Notes: generated from the letters alone by a model not told the origin. Positions 25,009-34,944 are shown, counted from the first letter of the stretch. The stretch: DNA of 64,000 nt from Halarsenatibacter silvermanii (GCF_900103135.1 NZ_FNGO01000008.1:50470-114469), one strand, 5' to 3'. A program made the numbers and translations.

Positions 25009-25812
25009 GTGGATATAATCACCATAATAGGAGTAATCTCCGGAATTTCCTTAATTAGCGGCGCCATAATTCTCGGCGGACAGGCTTTTATGTTCGTCAG
25101 CCTGGAATCGATCATGATCGTCGGCGGCGGTACCCTGGCGGCTACCATGATCAATTACTCCTATGATAAGCTGGCGAAGCTTCCGGATTTGATACGAATA
25201 GCCTTCAGCAAGAATGAGTATGATTCCGAAGAGATCATCCAGCTGCTGGTATCTCTGGCTGAAAAGGCCAGGCGCGAAGGTCTTCTGGCGCTGGAACAGG
25301 ATGCCATGGAGGCAGATGATGAATTCCTGCAGAAGGGGATTCAGCTCGTTGTCGATGGCACAGATCCCGAGCTGGTGCGCAGCATTCTCGAGACCAAATT
25401 GACTTTCATCGAGGAAAGGCACAGCGAAGGCCGGGGAATACTGAGCAAGATGGGGACGCTTTCTCCCGCTTTTGGTATGATCGGAACTCTTATCGGTCTG
25501 ATTCAGATGCTGGCCGATCTCGATGATCCCACCGAACTCGGCCAGGGCATGGCTGTTGCTCTGCTCACCACATTTTACGGGGCCCTGATAGCCAATCTGA
25601 TTTTTATCCCTATGGCCGGTAAGCTGGAAACTACCAGCCAGGATGAAATACTGCTCAAAGAGGTTATGATCGAGGGCATCCTTTCCATCCAGGCCGGCGA
25701 GAACCCTAGAATTGTGGAGGAAAAACTTCGTGCCTTTCTGGCTGAATCAGAAGGCGAGGAGGAAGAAGAAGCGCAGCCGGCAGCGGGCACCGAGGAGGTG
25801 GCCATGGAATAA
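25009..25812 (+). CDS. motA: Flagellar motor stator protein MotA
   Basis: A 267-residue stator subunit with four membrane segments (residues ~5-25, 30-50, 145-165 and 180-200) and the cytoplasmic loop that touches FliG. GMIGTLIGLIQML and GMAVALLTTFYGALIANLIF are typical of segments 3 and 4. The GTG at 25009 (MDIITIIGVISG) is preferred because ggag lies 8 nt before it and the N-terminus then matches the family; a GTG at 25000 is too near the site. The coupling ion cannot be read from sequence alone, but sodium is likely in a halophile. Confidence 0.93.
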   Translation: MDIITIIGVISGISLISGAIILGGQAFMFVSLESIMIVGGGTLAATMINYSYDKLAKLPDLIRIAFSKNEYDSEEIIQLLVSLAEKARREGLLALEQDAMEADDEFLQKGIQLVVDGTDPELVRSILETKLTFIEERHSEGRGILSKMGTLSPAFGMIGTLIGLIQMLADLDDPTELGQGMAVALLTTFYGALIANLIFIPMAGKLETTSQDEILLKEVMIEGILSIQAGENPRIVEEKLRAFLAESEGEEEEEAQPAAGTEEVAME

Positions 25813-26685
25813 ATGGCTAGGAAAGGCTCCACCAACGATGATGACGGTGGAGGTGGCTCTCCCGAATGGATGACCACCTTTGGAGATATGATGACCCTTT
25901 TGCTCACTTTTTTCGTGCTGCTTTATTCTATGTCCTCGATAGACGAGGAACAATTTGAAATCGCCCTCGATTCTATCAGGGAAGGTCTGGGCGTTTTTAC
26001 CGGCGGCAGAACTATCGCCACGCAGCGCCTGCTCGATGGCGGCGCCATCGGCGAGGGTTTTTCTCCCATGAACATCAGGCTGATGGAGACGCTTATGGGC
26101 CAGATCGAACAGTATGTTCAAGAGGAGCAGGTGGACGATGCAGTTTCCATGGAGATGACCGAACGGGGGCTGGAAGTTAGATTTGCTGGAGATATCCTAT
26201 TTGATCTGGGAGATGCGGAGATCCGCCCGGAAGGTGAAGAAGTTTTAAGAGAGGTCGGCGAGATGATCGAGGAAACCCCCAATGATGTAGTGGTGGAAGG
26301 TCATACCGATAACCTGCCTATCAGAACTGACAGGTTCCCTTCCAACTGGGAACTTTCCACCGCCCGGGCTACCACGGTCGCCCGCTTCTTTATCGAAGAT
26401 ATGAACCTTGATTCCGAGAGGTTTTCGGCAGCTGGCTATTCCGAATATAGACCACTGGTGCCCAACGATTCTCCCGAAAACAGAGCTCAAAATCGCCGCG
26501 TTGAAGTTATTTTTCTCAACCCTGATTTTGTTCGGGAATCACCGGTTTATGAGCCCGCAGAGGAGCAGCCGGACCCGGGAGCTGAAGAGACCGATGATGA
26601 CATGGAAACTCCTCCCGGTCCCGAGTTTGAGGACGAATCTCCTGCTCCGGATTTTGAAGATGTGCCGGAGGCTGAAGGTTTTTGA
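25813..26685 (+). CDS. motB: Flagellar motor stator protein MotB
   Basis: A 290-residue partner of MotA. The single membrane helix contains the ion-binding Asp25 in TTFGDMMTLLLTFFVLL, followed by a plug region and an OmpA-like peptidoglycan-binding domain (residues ~115-240) with VEGHTDNLPI and NRRVEV. The last 45 residues are a Pro/Glu/Asp-rich tail that is not part of the normal domain. It begins 1 bp after the motA stop. Confidence 0.94.
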   Translation: MARKGSTNDDDGGGGSPEWMTTFGDMMTLLLTFFVLLYSMSSIDEEQFEIALDSIREGLGVFTGGRTIATQRLLDGGAIGEGFSPMNIRLMETLMGQIEQYVQEEQVDDAVSMEMTERGLEVRFAGDILFDLGDAEIRPEGEEVLREVGEMIEETPNDVVVEGHTDNLPIRTDRFPSNWELSTARATTVARFFIEDMNLDSERFSAAGYSEYRPLVPNDSPENRAQNRRVEVIFLNPDFVRESPVYEPAEEQPDPGAEETDDDMETPPGPEFEDESPAPDFEDVPEAEGF

Positions 26686-26713
26686 TTTTCAATATTTAAG
26701 GAGTGAAACTTAG

Positions 26714-27154
26714 ATGGCAGAGCAGAGCAAAATAAAGCGCGCGGGAATGATCCTCGGAATAATATTTTTAGTTGTATTTATTGCAGGAGCAACCAGCTTT
26801 GGTGTCCTCTGGTATCTATCCCAGCAGGATGCCGAGGAAGCCGAAGAAGTTGAGCTGGGGCCCACCTATGATCTCGGTGAATACACCGTCAATCTGACCG
26901 GTGAGAGCGCATTTCAAATTCTACAGACCAAAATAGTGGTCGAGGTAAGCAGTGAAGAGGTGATAGAGGAGTTCGAGGAGAGATCGCCGCAGGTTCAGGA
27001 TACGCTCATCAGTGTTCTGCGTAATGCGGGAGATCAGGAGCTGCGGGAGCCCGGCATGCCGGGCATTAAAGAGGACATTAAATCCGCACTAAATGAGATT
27101 AGCCGCAACGGCGAAGTGAGGAATGTCTGGTTTACTGATTTTGTAGTCCAGTGA
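26714..27154 (+). CDS. fliL: Flagellar basal body-associated protein FliL
   Basis: A 146-residue single-pass inner-membrane protein (hydrophobic residues ~11-35) with a periplasmic domain that forms a ring around MotB. The block TYDLGEYTVNLTG and the C-terminal VWFTDFVVQ are typical. The aaggagtga site is clear. Confidence 0.9.
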   Translation: MAEQSKIKRAGMILGIIFLVVFIAGATSFGVLWYLSQQDAEEAEEVELGPTYDLGEYTVNLTGESAFQILQTKIVVEVSSEEVIEEFEERSPQVQDTLISVLRNAGDQELREPGMPGIKEDIKSALNEISRNGEVRNVWFTDFVVQ

Positions 27155-27167
27155 GGGGGGATTTTAC

Positions 27168-28172
27168 GTGGCTGATGCTGACGTACTGGATCAGGAAGAG
27201 ATAGACTCATTGCTTTCAGCTCTCGACTCCGGCGATGTCGATGTCGATGAGATGAAAGAGGAGGAAGAAGATGCGGTCAAGGAGTATGATTTCAGGCGTC
27301 CTGATAAGCTCTCGAAGGAGCAGATGCGGACGCTGCAGATGATCCATGAAAACATGATGAGGCTTCTGACCACAACTCTTTCCACCAAGCTGCGAACAGT
27401 GGTCGATTTCGAAGTCGCCTCCATCGAGCAGCTATCCTATGAGGAGTTTACCCGCTCGCTGCCGGAGCCGACCATTATCGGCATTTCAGAGCTGGATCCC
27501 CTCTCCGGACAGTTTCTGCTGGAAATAAATCCTGATATAGGATTTGCGATCATAGATAGATTATTTGGTGGATTCGGCCGTCCCATTGAAGAAGGGCGCA
27601 GTTTTACCGATATAGAGGAGACGGTGCTCAAAAAAGTCCTCAACTGGTTTTTGAGCACTATGCCTGAAGCCTGGGAAAACATTCTGGATCTAAACCCCCG
27701 GCTGCGGGAACTGGAATCAAATCCGCAATTCACGCAGATCGTACCGAGCAATGATATGACAATTATAATCACTTTTTCTGCCCGGATCGGCGAGAGCGAA
27801 GGTCTTATCAACATATGCCTTCCCTATATTATGCTCGAGCCGATTGTACCTCAGCTCAGCGCTCAGCAGTGGTTTGCCAGCAGCAGAGAGGAGCAGACGG
27901 CCAGGCATCTCGATAAGCTCAAAAAAAGAGTGAGAAAAGCCCCGCTTGAGCTTCAGGTTGAGCTGGGCAGCACCGAGCTTACGGTCTCTGACCTGCTCTA
28001 TCTCGAAAAGGGAGATGTTGTCAGGATGGACAAAATCACCGACGAGATGGCTGATGTCAGAATCGGCAGCAATATAAAGTATCGCGGCATTATCGGTACC
28101 AGGCACAAACATAAAGCTCTCAAGATTATGGAAGTTGTGGAGCAGGAGGAGGGAGATGTGGATGATGAGTGA
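27168..28172 (+). CDS. fliM: Flagellar motor switch protein FliM
   Basis: A 334-residue C-ring protein. The N-terminal peptide LDQEEIDSLLSALDSG (residues ~6-21) is the CheY-P binding site, the middle is the CheC-like FliG-binding domain (FLLEINPDIGFAIIDRLFGG), and the end is a SpoA domain. The GTG start follows gagggggattttac. The stop overlaps the fliY start region. Confidence 0.95.
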   Translation: MADADVLDQEEIDSLLSALDSGDVDVDEMKEEEEDAVKEYDFRRPDKLSKEQMRTLQMIHENMMRLLTTTLSTKLRTVVDFEVASIEQLSYEEFTRSLPEPTIIGISELDPLSGQFLLEINPDIGFAIIDRLFGGFGRPIEEGRSFTDIEETVLKKVLNWFLSTMPEAWENILDLNPRLRELESNPQFTQIVPSNDMTIIITFSARIGESEGLINICLPYIMLEPIVPQLSAQQWFASSREEQTARHLDKLKKRVRKAPLELQVELGSTELTVSDLLYLEKGDVVRMDKITDEMADVRIGSNIKYRGIIGTRHKHKALKIMEVVEQEEGDVDDE

Positions 28173-29421
28173 TGAAGGCGGTGGAGATTCGCTCTCTCAG
28201 GATGAAATTGACGCCCTATTAGATGACTCCGATGATGATTATGAGGGTGAAAATGGAGACGAGGGCGGGGAATTTTTGACCGATCAGGAAAAAGATGTTA
28301 TGGGCGAGATAGGCAATATAGCCATGGGATCTGCCGCTACAGCGCTTTATACGCTCATGGATAAAAAGGTGGAAATCACCTCGCCCCAGGTCGAGGTCAG
28401 AGAATTTTCTGATATAAGAAAAGAGTATGATAGACCGATAGTTTTGGTCAATGTTGAGTATACGGAGGGACTGGAAGGTTATAATCTGCTGGTTATAAAG
28501 CATGATGATGCGGCTATTATAGCCGATCTCATGATGGGTGGAGATGGAACAGATGCTGACGAAGAGCTGGGGGAGCTGCATATCAGCGCTGTGGGAGAGG
28601 CGATGAACCAGATGATGGGTTCAGCTTCAACCTCTCTTTCCAAGATCCTGGATCAAAAGGTAAATATCACGCCCCCCGAAGCCCAGTATCTCGAACTCGA
28701 TGATGTTATTGAACAGGAAAGATTTTTTGATGCTGACGAAGAACTGGTGGTTACTTCATTTCAGCTAAAAATTGGTGATCTCGTCGACAGCGAATTTCAA
28801 CAGCTGGCACCGGTGAATTTTGTGCACGGCCTGGTAGAAGAGCTCGTGGGAGACGATATGGGCCTTACAGCTAAATCTGCAGACAAGAGTGAAAAGGCTG
28901 CTGCGGCAGCGATGGAAAAAATACAGGAGACGCAGAAAGAGAAGGATATGGCAGGAGCGCAGCCGGAAGTACCCGAAAAAGAGACGGTGGAAGAACCCGC
29001 CGCCCGGCAGGATAAAACGGCCGCTGCTGCTTCTGCGGCAGGTGCTGCTGCCGGCCAGGCCAGAGATGCCAGAAGCGGCAAAGTTTCCGGGGAAAGAGAA
29101 GTTCAAAAAGAGGTGCAGAAAGCAGAATTCCCCGACTTTGAGGAAGGTCAGGGCAGACCGCTCCCCCAGAACATGGAGCTCATAAAAGATGTACCGCTCC
29201 AGGTTACCGTCAGGCTGGGCAAATCCAGAATGACAATAGAGGAGATACTGGATCTGGGTGAGGGTTCGATTATCGAGCTTGATAAACTGGCCGGAGAGAC
29301 GGTTGATCTGCTGGTCAACGGCAAATTAATTGCCAAGGGCGAAGTTGTAGTTATAGATGAAAACTTCGGTTTCAGAGTTAAAGATATAGTCAGTCCGCAG
29401 GAGAGATTGAACAATATTTAA
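28162..29421 (+). CDS. fliY: Flagellar motor switch phosphatase FliY (FliN fused to CheC-type domain)
   Basis: About 419 residues. An N-terminal CheY-P binding peptide (LSQDEIDALLD) is followed by a CheC-type phosphatase domain with both half-sites (EIGNIAMGSAATAL at ~45 and AVGEAMNQMMGSASTSL at ~145), an Ala/Lys/Glu-rich linker (~240-330), and a FliN-like SpoA domain (DVPLQVTVRLGKSRMTIEEIL to the end). This is the Firmicute replacement of short FliN and probably dephosphorylates CheY at the motor. ATG 28162 or 28165 fits the aggaggaggga site inside the fliM end. Confidence 0.93.
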   Translation: MMSDEGGGDSLSQDEIDALLDDSDDDYEGENGDEGGEFLTDQEKDVMGEIGNIAMGSAATALYTLMDKKVEITSPQVEVREFSDIRKEYDRPIVLVNVEYTEGLEGYNLLVIKHDDAAIIADLMMGGDGTDADEELGELHISAVGEAMNQMMGSASTSLSKILDQKVNITPPEAQYLELDDVIEQERFFDADEELVVTSFQLKIGDLVDSEFQQLAPVNFVHGLVEELVGDDMGLTAKSADKSEKAAAAAMEKIQETQKEKDMAGAQPEVPEKETVEEPAARQDKTAAAASAAGAAAGQARDARSGKVSGEREVQKEVQKAEFPDFEEGQGRPLPQNMELIKDVPLQVTVRLGKSRMTIEEILDLGEGSIIELDKLAGETVDLLVNGKLIAKGEVVVIDENFGFRVKDIVSPQERLNNI

Positions 29422-29449
29422 TCCGGGATGCAGTTAAAGGGGAAATAAA

Positions 29450-29812
29450 ATGGATTACGGTTTTGAGCTGGTCAGGGTTTTCTTTTACCTTCTGCTGGTT
29501 TTGGGAATTATATTTTTCGGCCAGAAATACTTTCGCAGATTCATGCGCCGCCAGCAGCAGGGAGAGCACATGCAGATAATTGAGCAGCTTTATCTTTCTC
29601 CTAAAAAAAATTTAACTCTGGTGAGAACCAGGGATGAGGTTCTGCTGATTGTTATCTATGAGGAAGGGGTTAAAAAGTTAAATTCCTGGCCCCGGGAAGA
29701 TTTTGAGCTGGAAAAGGCTGCCGGCTCGATGACCGATGCTGAAGAACAAAAAAGTTTTAGTGAGCGCATTAAGGAACGGCTGAACTTTTACGGTCGTGGT
29801 GAAGATGAATAA
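29450..29812 (+). CDS. fliO: Flagellar biosynthetic protein FliO
   Basis: A 120-residue membrane protein with one N-terminal helix (residues ~9-25) and a cytoplasmic part with LSPKKNLTLVRTRDEVLLIV, the pattern of FliO/FliZ. It helps FliP assemble into the export gate. Its end overlaps the fliP start by a few bases. Confidence 0.85.
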   Translation: MDYGFELVRVFFYLLLVLGIIFFGQKYFRRFMRRQQQGEHMQIIEQLYLSPKKNLTLVRTRDEVLLIVIYEEGVKKLNSWPREDFELEKAAGSMTDAEEQKSFSERIKERLNFYGRGEDE

Positions 29813-30560
29813 AACAGCTATAATCACTTTTTTGGTGATCGCAGCTCTGCTTCTATCAGCACCTGCTCTGCAGGCCCAGGAGTTTGAGATACCGGAGGTC
29901 AACCTGGAGATCAGCCCTGGAGGAGAAGAAGGGGACGATCTGGTTTTAACACTCCAGATCCTGCTGCTGCTTACTTTTCTTTCGCTGGCTCCGGCCATAT
30001 TGATAATGGTAACTTCCTTTACCAGAATCATCATCGTTCTTTCTATGATCAGAAACGCCCTGGCTACCAGAACGATGCCGCCCAATCAGGTGTTGATCGG
30101 TCTGGCTTTGTTTTTAACCGTTTTCATCATGGCCCCCGTATGGCAGGGAGTCATGGAGGAGGCTGTCACTCCCTATCTCGAGGATGAAATAGGTACGGAG
30201 GAGATGATCGAAGAGGGGCTGGTGCCGGTCAGAGGTTTTATGTTCGAACAGGTCAGGGAACAGGACTTGAGTTTATTTTACGAGATGACGGAAATGGACA
30301 GGCCGGAAAGCGAGGCAGATGTGCCGACCTATCTTCTGATACCGGCATTTGTGATGAGCGAGCTGAAGACAGCTTTTATAATCGGTTTCATCATATACAT
30401 ACCCTTTGTTATGATCGATATGGTAGTGGCCAGCATTCTCATGTCGATGGGAATGCTCATGCTGCCCCCGGTTATGATCTCGCTGCCCTTTAAAATAATG
30501 CTTTTTGTGCTGGTGGACGGCTGGTATCTGGTGATAGAATCGTTGATCAGAACCTTTTAG
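29805..30560 (+). CDS. fliP: Flagellar type III export gate protein FliP
   Basis: A 251-residue gate subunit with a cleavable-type signal sequence (residues 1-22) and four membrane segments. The family block MVTSFTRIIIVLSMIRNALAT (given in part: TSFTRIIIVLSMIRNAL) and MPPNQVLIGLALFLT are clear. ATG 29805 is preferred over two upstream GTG codons because the signal sequence then starts correctly. Confidence 0.95.
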   Translation: MNKTAIITFLVIAALLLSAPALQAQEFEIPEVNLEISPGGEEGDDLVLTLQILLLLTFLSLAPAILIMVTSFTRIIIVLSMIRNALATRTMPPNQVLIGLALFLTVFIMAPVWQGVMEEAVTPYLEDEIGTEEMIEEGLVPVRGFMFEQVREQDLSLFYEMTEMDRPESEADVPTYLLIPAFVMSELKTAFIIGFIIYIPFVMIDMVVASILMSMGMLMLPPVMISLPFKIMLFVLVDGWYLVIESLIRTF

Positions 30561-30575
30561 CGGGAGGTATGGATT

Positions 30576-30851
30576 ATGGAGCCGGGACAGGTCGTAGATA
30601 TTACCCAAAATGCCCTATATATAGTGTTGATCATGATCGCTCCGGTTCTGGGAGCTGGCCTGTTGACCGGCCTTATAGTGGCAATCCTGCAGGCGACCAC
30701 TCAGATTCAGGAACAGACGCTGGCCTTTGTGCCCAAAATTTTCGCTGTTTTGATAGCTCTGGGACTTTTCGGTCCCTGGATTCTTTCTACCATGATAGAT
30801 TTTGTCGAGGAATTATTCGAGAATATACCGGTGTATCTGGGGATGCTTTAA
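30576..30851 (+). CDS. fliQ: Flagellar type III export gate protein FliQ
   Basis: A 91-residue, two-helix membrane protein with ATTQIQEQTLAFVPKI, a strongly conserved FliQ block. It packs around FliP/FliR in the export gate. It starts 16 bp after fliP with a gggaggt site and ends 4 bp before fliR. Confidence 0.95.
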   Translation: MEPGQVVDITQNALYIVLIMIAPVLGAGLLTGLIVAILQATTQIQEQTLAFVPKIFAVLIALGLFGPWILSTMIDFVEELFENIPVYLGML

Positions 30852-30854
30852 AAT

Positions 30855-31640
30855 ATGACCGATTTGACCGAGGTGCTGACAGGTTTTACCTATCTTTTCA
30901 TTCTGGTGATGCTGCGGTTTGCCGGCCTGTTTTTGATCACTCCGGTTCTGTCCAGCGCGGCCTATCCCCGAAGAATGAAGGTGGCAGCTGCTTTTCTGCT
31001 GACCACAGCCACAGCGCCGGTGATATCCGCCCGGTATGACATCGAAGTTCCTGTTAACCTTTTGATTATGCTCGGCGATATCTTCAGAGAGCTGGGCATT
31101 GGCTTATTTATAGGTTTCATGGTCCAGCTCGTATTCTCCGCCTTTCAGCTTGCCGGTCAGTTCATAGATTTGAAGCTCGGTTTTATGATTGTAAATGTTT
31201 TCGATCCGATCACAGAGGTCACGGTGCCGCTATCCGGACAGCTGAAAAATGCCATAGCCTCGCTGCTTTTTCTGGCTATCAACGGCCATCTGATTCTGAT
31301 AGAAGCTCTGTATTCGACTTTTGAGACCATTCCTCCCGGCCGCCTGATCGTAGAAGAGCGGGCCTGGGAAATACTTTTCCGACAGGCCGGCGATATCTTC
31401 ATCATAGCATTTATGATAGCCCTGCCTATTATAGGAACTGTATTTATCGCAGATGTGATTTTTGGATTCTTAGCCCGGTCGATCCCCCAGATCAATATAT
31501 TTATCGTCGGTCTGCCGGCAAAAATATTTATCGGCTTTTTGATGTTTTTTCTGGCTTCTAATTTGATCTTTGCCTACTATCTGGACGTTTTTGATGAGGT
31601 CTTCCGCAATATCAGCAGTCTGCTGGAATATTTTCACTGA
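30855..31640 (+). CDS. fliR: Flagellar type III export gate protein FliR
   Basis: A 261-residue membrane protein with about six segments, carrying the FliR blocks FAGLFLITPVLSS (N-terminus), GFMVQLVFSAFQLAGQ and GFLARSIPQINIFIVGLP. One copy per gate, it completes the FliP5-FliQ4-FliR1 complex. Length is standard. Confidence 0.95.
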   Translation: MTDLTEVLTGFTYLFILVMLRFAGLFLITPVLSSAAYPRRMKVAAAFLLTTATAPVISARYDIEVPVNLLIMLGDIFRELGIGLFIGFMVQLVFSAFQLAGQFIDLKLGFMIVNVFDPITEVTVPLSGQLKNAIASLLFLAINGHLILIEALYSTFETIPPGRLIVEERAWEILFRQAGDIFIIAFMIALPIIGTVFIADVIFGFLARSIPQINIFIVGLPAKIFIGFLMFFLASNLIFAYYLDVFDEVFRNISSLLEYFH

Positions 31641-31705
31641 AAATATATAGCTCAACTCCAAAAATTCAAACCTGCTGCGGGCAGATTTTGTGGGGGGGAG
31701 GATAA

Positions 31706-32776
31706 ATGCCTGAAGAACCGCCCGGAGAAAAGACTGAAGATCCCACGCCGAAACGGAAAGAGGAAGCCAGAGAGGAAGGCCAGGTGGCCAAAAGTCAGGA
31801 GTTTAATCAGGCTTTCACCCTGCTGGGCAGTTTTCTGGTTTTATACGTGCTGATGGAGAGCATCATACATTCTCTCGAGTACAGATTGAATGAAGCCTTT
31901 ACCATGCATGAGGCACCGGTGATGAGCCCCTCCGATGGATACAATATAGTTATGGATTACATGATTTTTGTGGCCGATCTCGTCGCACCTATCATGATCG
32001 CTTCAGCGGTAGTCGGTGGTTTGGCCGGTTTTATCCAGGTAGGTCCCCTGATGAATTTCGGGATTATCCAGCCCGAGTTTTCCAAGCTCGACCCCATCAA
32101 AGGTCTGAAAAATATCTTTTCTCTTCAGACTCTGGTAGAACTGGCCAAGTCACTGGCAAAAGCTGCCGGCATCGCCTATATAACCTACAGTCAGATCAGT
32201 CAGCGCTGGCCGCAGCTGGTAAGATTGACCCATCAGGGGCTGGAGCCGGGACTTGCACTGCTGGCAAATCTGATAGTTCATATCGCCATCAGAATAATAC
32301 TCTTCCTGATATTTCTGGGAATTTTAGACCTGGCCTATCAGCGCTGGGATCATTATCAGGACCTCAAGATGACCAAACAGGAAGTTAAAGAGGAGAGAAA
32401 AGAGCGCGAAGGAGATCCCCAGATCAAACAGGAGCGCAAGCAGCGTCAGCGGGAGATGAGCGTAAACAGGATGATGAGCGATATGGAGGAAGCCGACGTT
32501 GTTGTGACCAACCCGGTTCACGTTGCTGTAGCGCTCAAATTCGATCTCGAGGAAATGGAAGCCCCGATAGTGGTGGCCAAAGGAGAGGGACATCTGGCTC
32601 AAAGGATCAAAGAGAAGGCAGAAGAGCTGGATATAATCATAGAAGAAAAACCCTCGCTGGCCCGGGCTTTAAACTCCACCACCGAGATAGGCGAACAGAT
32701 CCCTGTAGAACTATACGAGGCGGTGGCAGAGATTTTAGCCTTTGTCTTCCGCGAAGAAGGCAAATATCAGGGTTGA
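31706..32776 (+). CDS. flhB: Flagellar export specificity switch protein FlhB
   Basis: A 356-residue protein: N-terminal KTEDPTPKRKEEAREEGQVAKS (shown in part: KTEDPTPKRKEEAREEGQ), four membrane segments and a cytoplasmic domain. The autocleavage loop reads TNPVHVAVAL, with Val where NPTH normally has Thr; the scissile Asn-Pro and the His are kept. It switches export from rod/hook to filament proteins with FliK. The long Glu/Lys linker helix is typical. Confidence 0.95.
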   Translation: MPEEPPGEKTEDPTPKRKEEAREEGQVAKSQEFNQAFTLLGSFLVLYVLMESIIHSLEYRLNEAFTMHEAPVMSPSDGYNIVMDYMIFVADLVAPIMIASAVVGGLAGFIQVGPLMNFGIIQPEFSKLDPIKGLKNIFSLQTLVELAKSLAKAAGIAYITYSQISQRWPQLVRLTHQGLEPGLALLANLIVHIAIRIILFLIFLGILDLAYQRWDHYQDLKMTKQEVKEERKEREGDPQIKQERKQRQREMSVNRMMSDMEEADVVVTNPVHVAVALKFDLEEMEAPIVVAKGEGHLAQRIKEKAEELDIIIEEKPSLARALNSTTEIGEQIPVELYEAVAEILAFVFREEGKYQG

Positions 32777-32837
32777 TTAAAACTGTTCAACAGATTATGT
32801 TATAACAATCAAAAATATATTTGAGGAGGTTGGGAGA

Positions 32838-34943
32838 TTGGCTACCGGCAGTGAAGCTGGAAGCAAGGCCCCGGAAGCGCGCAATTTCATAGCACAGAAC
32901 GGGGACATATTATTTGCCCTGTCAGTCGTGGGCATAATAATTATGTTCATCATTCCGATGCCTACGGCTTTCATGGATATTCTCCTGACCACAAATATCA
33001 CCTTTTCCATGGTTGTCATACTGGTCAGCATTTATACCACGGAACCTCTGGAGGTTTCTGTATTTCCATCGCTGCTTCTTTTTGCCACCCTTTTCAGGCT
33101 CGGTCTCAATGTTTCCACCACCCGACTGATACTCGGGCAGGCTTATGCAGGAGAGGTCATAGAGAGTTTCGGAACATTTGTGGTGGCCGGCAATTACGTC
33201 GTCGGATTTATAATCTTTTTAATCATCATAGTAATTCAATATATAGTGATAACCAAGGGGGCAGAAAGAGTTGCCGAGGTCGCAGCCCGCTTTACTCTCG
33301 ACGCCATGCCGGGAAAGCAGATGAGCATAGATGCCGATCTCAATGCAGGGATTATCACCGAGGAGGAAGCGCGCAGACAGCGCGAAAAAATCCGCAAGGA
33401 AGCAGACTTTTATGGAGCCATGGACGGTGCCAGCAAATTCGTCAAAGGTGATGCTATAGCAGGTATAGTAATCACCTCGATAAATATTGTCGGCGGACTG
33501 GTTATAGGAGTTCTTCAGCAGGATATGGCCCTTGCCGAGGCTGCTCAGACCTATACACTCCTGACAGTGGGAGACGGCCTGGTCAGTCAGATACCGGCCC
33601 TGCTGGTATCCTCGGCCACAGGTATGGTGGTTACCAGGGCGGCCGCTGAGGGCAGCATGGGCCAGGATATGTCGGTTCAGTTGACCGGCCAGCCCAAAGC
33701 TCTCTGGATAGCCTCCGCAGTGCTCTTTTTGCTGGCATTTGTGCCCGGACTACCCACCCTGCCCTTTCTCGTGCTGGCTTTTCTGGTGGGCGCTGTGGCT
33801 TTTATGGTCCGGCGGCAGGTGCAGATGGCCGAAGAGGTCGAAGCCGAAAAGGAAGAAGCAGAGGCCGAAAAAGAGGCCGAAGCGGAAAGAGAGCGCGGTC
33901 CTCAGAGGGATGAGCTTTCCGATCTCATCAAGGTAGATCCCATGGAGGTGGAGGTCGGCTACAATTTAATTCCGCTGGTGCTGCCCGAACAGGGGGGCGA
34001 TTTTCTCGATAGAGTTGCCATGATCAGAAGACAGACTGCTTCGGAGCTGGGCATTATTGTGCCGCCGGTGAGGGTTCTAGACAATCTTCAGCTGGATCCG
34101 GGAGTTTACCGGATAAAGCTAAAAGGGGTCGAAATCGACAGATTCGAGATAAAACCGGATCATTATCTGGCCATGGAGTCGGGAATGACCTCTGATGATC
34201 TCGAAGGTGTTGAGGCGGAAGAACCGGCCTTTGGAACTCCGGCTATCTGGATTGAAGAAGATCAGAAGGACGAGGCCGAAATGGCAGGTTATACTGTGGT
34301 CGATCCTCCTTCGGTTATGGCCACCCATCTGACCGAGGTTATCAAGGATAATGCTCATGAGCTTCTGGGCAGACAGGAAGTAAAAGAGCTTGTGGACAGC
34401 TTCGAGGAGGATTACCCCGCGGTCGTCGATGAACTGCTGCCTGATCTTCTGACTCTGGGTGAGATCCAGAAAGTTCTGCAGAATCTTCTCCGGGAAGGTA
34501 TCCCTGTCAACAATCTTCTGACGATTATGGAAACGCTGGCTGATTATGCTCCCCGGACCAAAGATCCGGATATTCTGACGGAGTATGTTCGCCAGGCTCT
34601 TTGCCGGCAGATCACCAGCCAGTATATGGCTGGAGACGGCAAACTCCATGCAGTCAGCCTCGATCCTGAACTGGAGGATAAACTCGATCAGGCTGTCGAT
34701 ACCAGCGATCAGGGCAAATATCTGGCCCTGAAACCGCAGGAAGCCCAGGATTTAATCGGCAAAATTGCCTCCGAAATGCAGCAGCTTCTGGAGCTGGGCT
34801 ATGATCCTATTTTGCTGACCGCGCCGAATATCAGAAAACCTCTCAAAGAACTCACCCGGCGCTCGCTGGAAAGACTGATAGTGCTATCGTTTAACGAGCT
34901 TGAGTCCGATGTGGACCTAGAAATTCACGGGACGGTGAAGTAG
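32838..34943 (+). CDS. flhA: Flagellar export gate protein FlhA
   Basis: A 701-residue protein: an N-terminal half with about eight membrane segments and the FHIPEP-type block (VFPSLLLFATLFRLGLN; KGAERVAEVAARFTLDAMPGKQMSIDADL in parts), then a large cytoplasmic domain that forms a nonameric ring and docks chaperone-substrate complexes. It starts with TTG after gaggaggttgggaga. The Glu-rich linker at ~330-355 is longer than usual. Confidence 0.95.
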   Translation: MATGSEAGSKAPEARNFIAQNGDILFALSVVGIIIMFIIPMPTAFMDILLTTNITFSMVVILVSIYTTEPLEVSVFPSLLLFATLFRLGLNVSTTRLILGQAYAGEVIESFGTFVVAGNYVVGFIIFLIIIVIQYIVITKGAERVAEVAARFTLDAMPGKQMSIDADLNAGIITEEEARRQREKIRKEADFYGAMDGASKFVKGDAIAGIVITSINIVGGLVIGVLQQDMALAEAAQTYTLLTVGDGLVSQIPALLVSSATGMVVTRAAAEGSMGQDMSVQLTGQPKALWIASAVLFLLAFVPGLPTLPFLVLAFLVGAVAFMVRRQVQMAEEVEAEKEEAEAEKEAEAERERGPQRDELSDLIKVDPMEVEVGYNLIPLVLPEQGGDFLDRVAMIRRQTASELGIIVPPVRVLDNLQLDPGVYRIKLKGVEIDRFEIKPDHYLAMESGMTSDDLEGVEAEEPAFGTPAIWIEEDQKDEAEMAGYTVVDPPSVMATHLTEVIKDNAHELLGRQEVKELVDSFEEDYPAVVDELLPDLLTLGEIQKVLQNLLREGIPVNNLLTIMETLADYAPRTKDPDILTEYVRQALCRQITSQYMAGDGKLHAVSLDPELEDKLDQAVDTSDQGKYLALKPQEAQDLIGKIASEMQQLLELGYDPILLTAPNIRKPLKELTRRSLERLIVLSFNELESDVDLEIHGTVK

Positions 34944-34944
34944 C

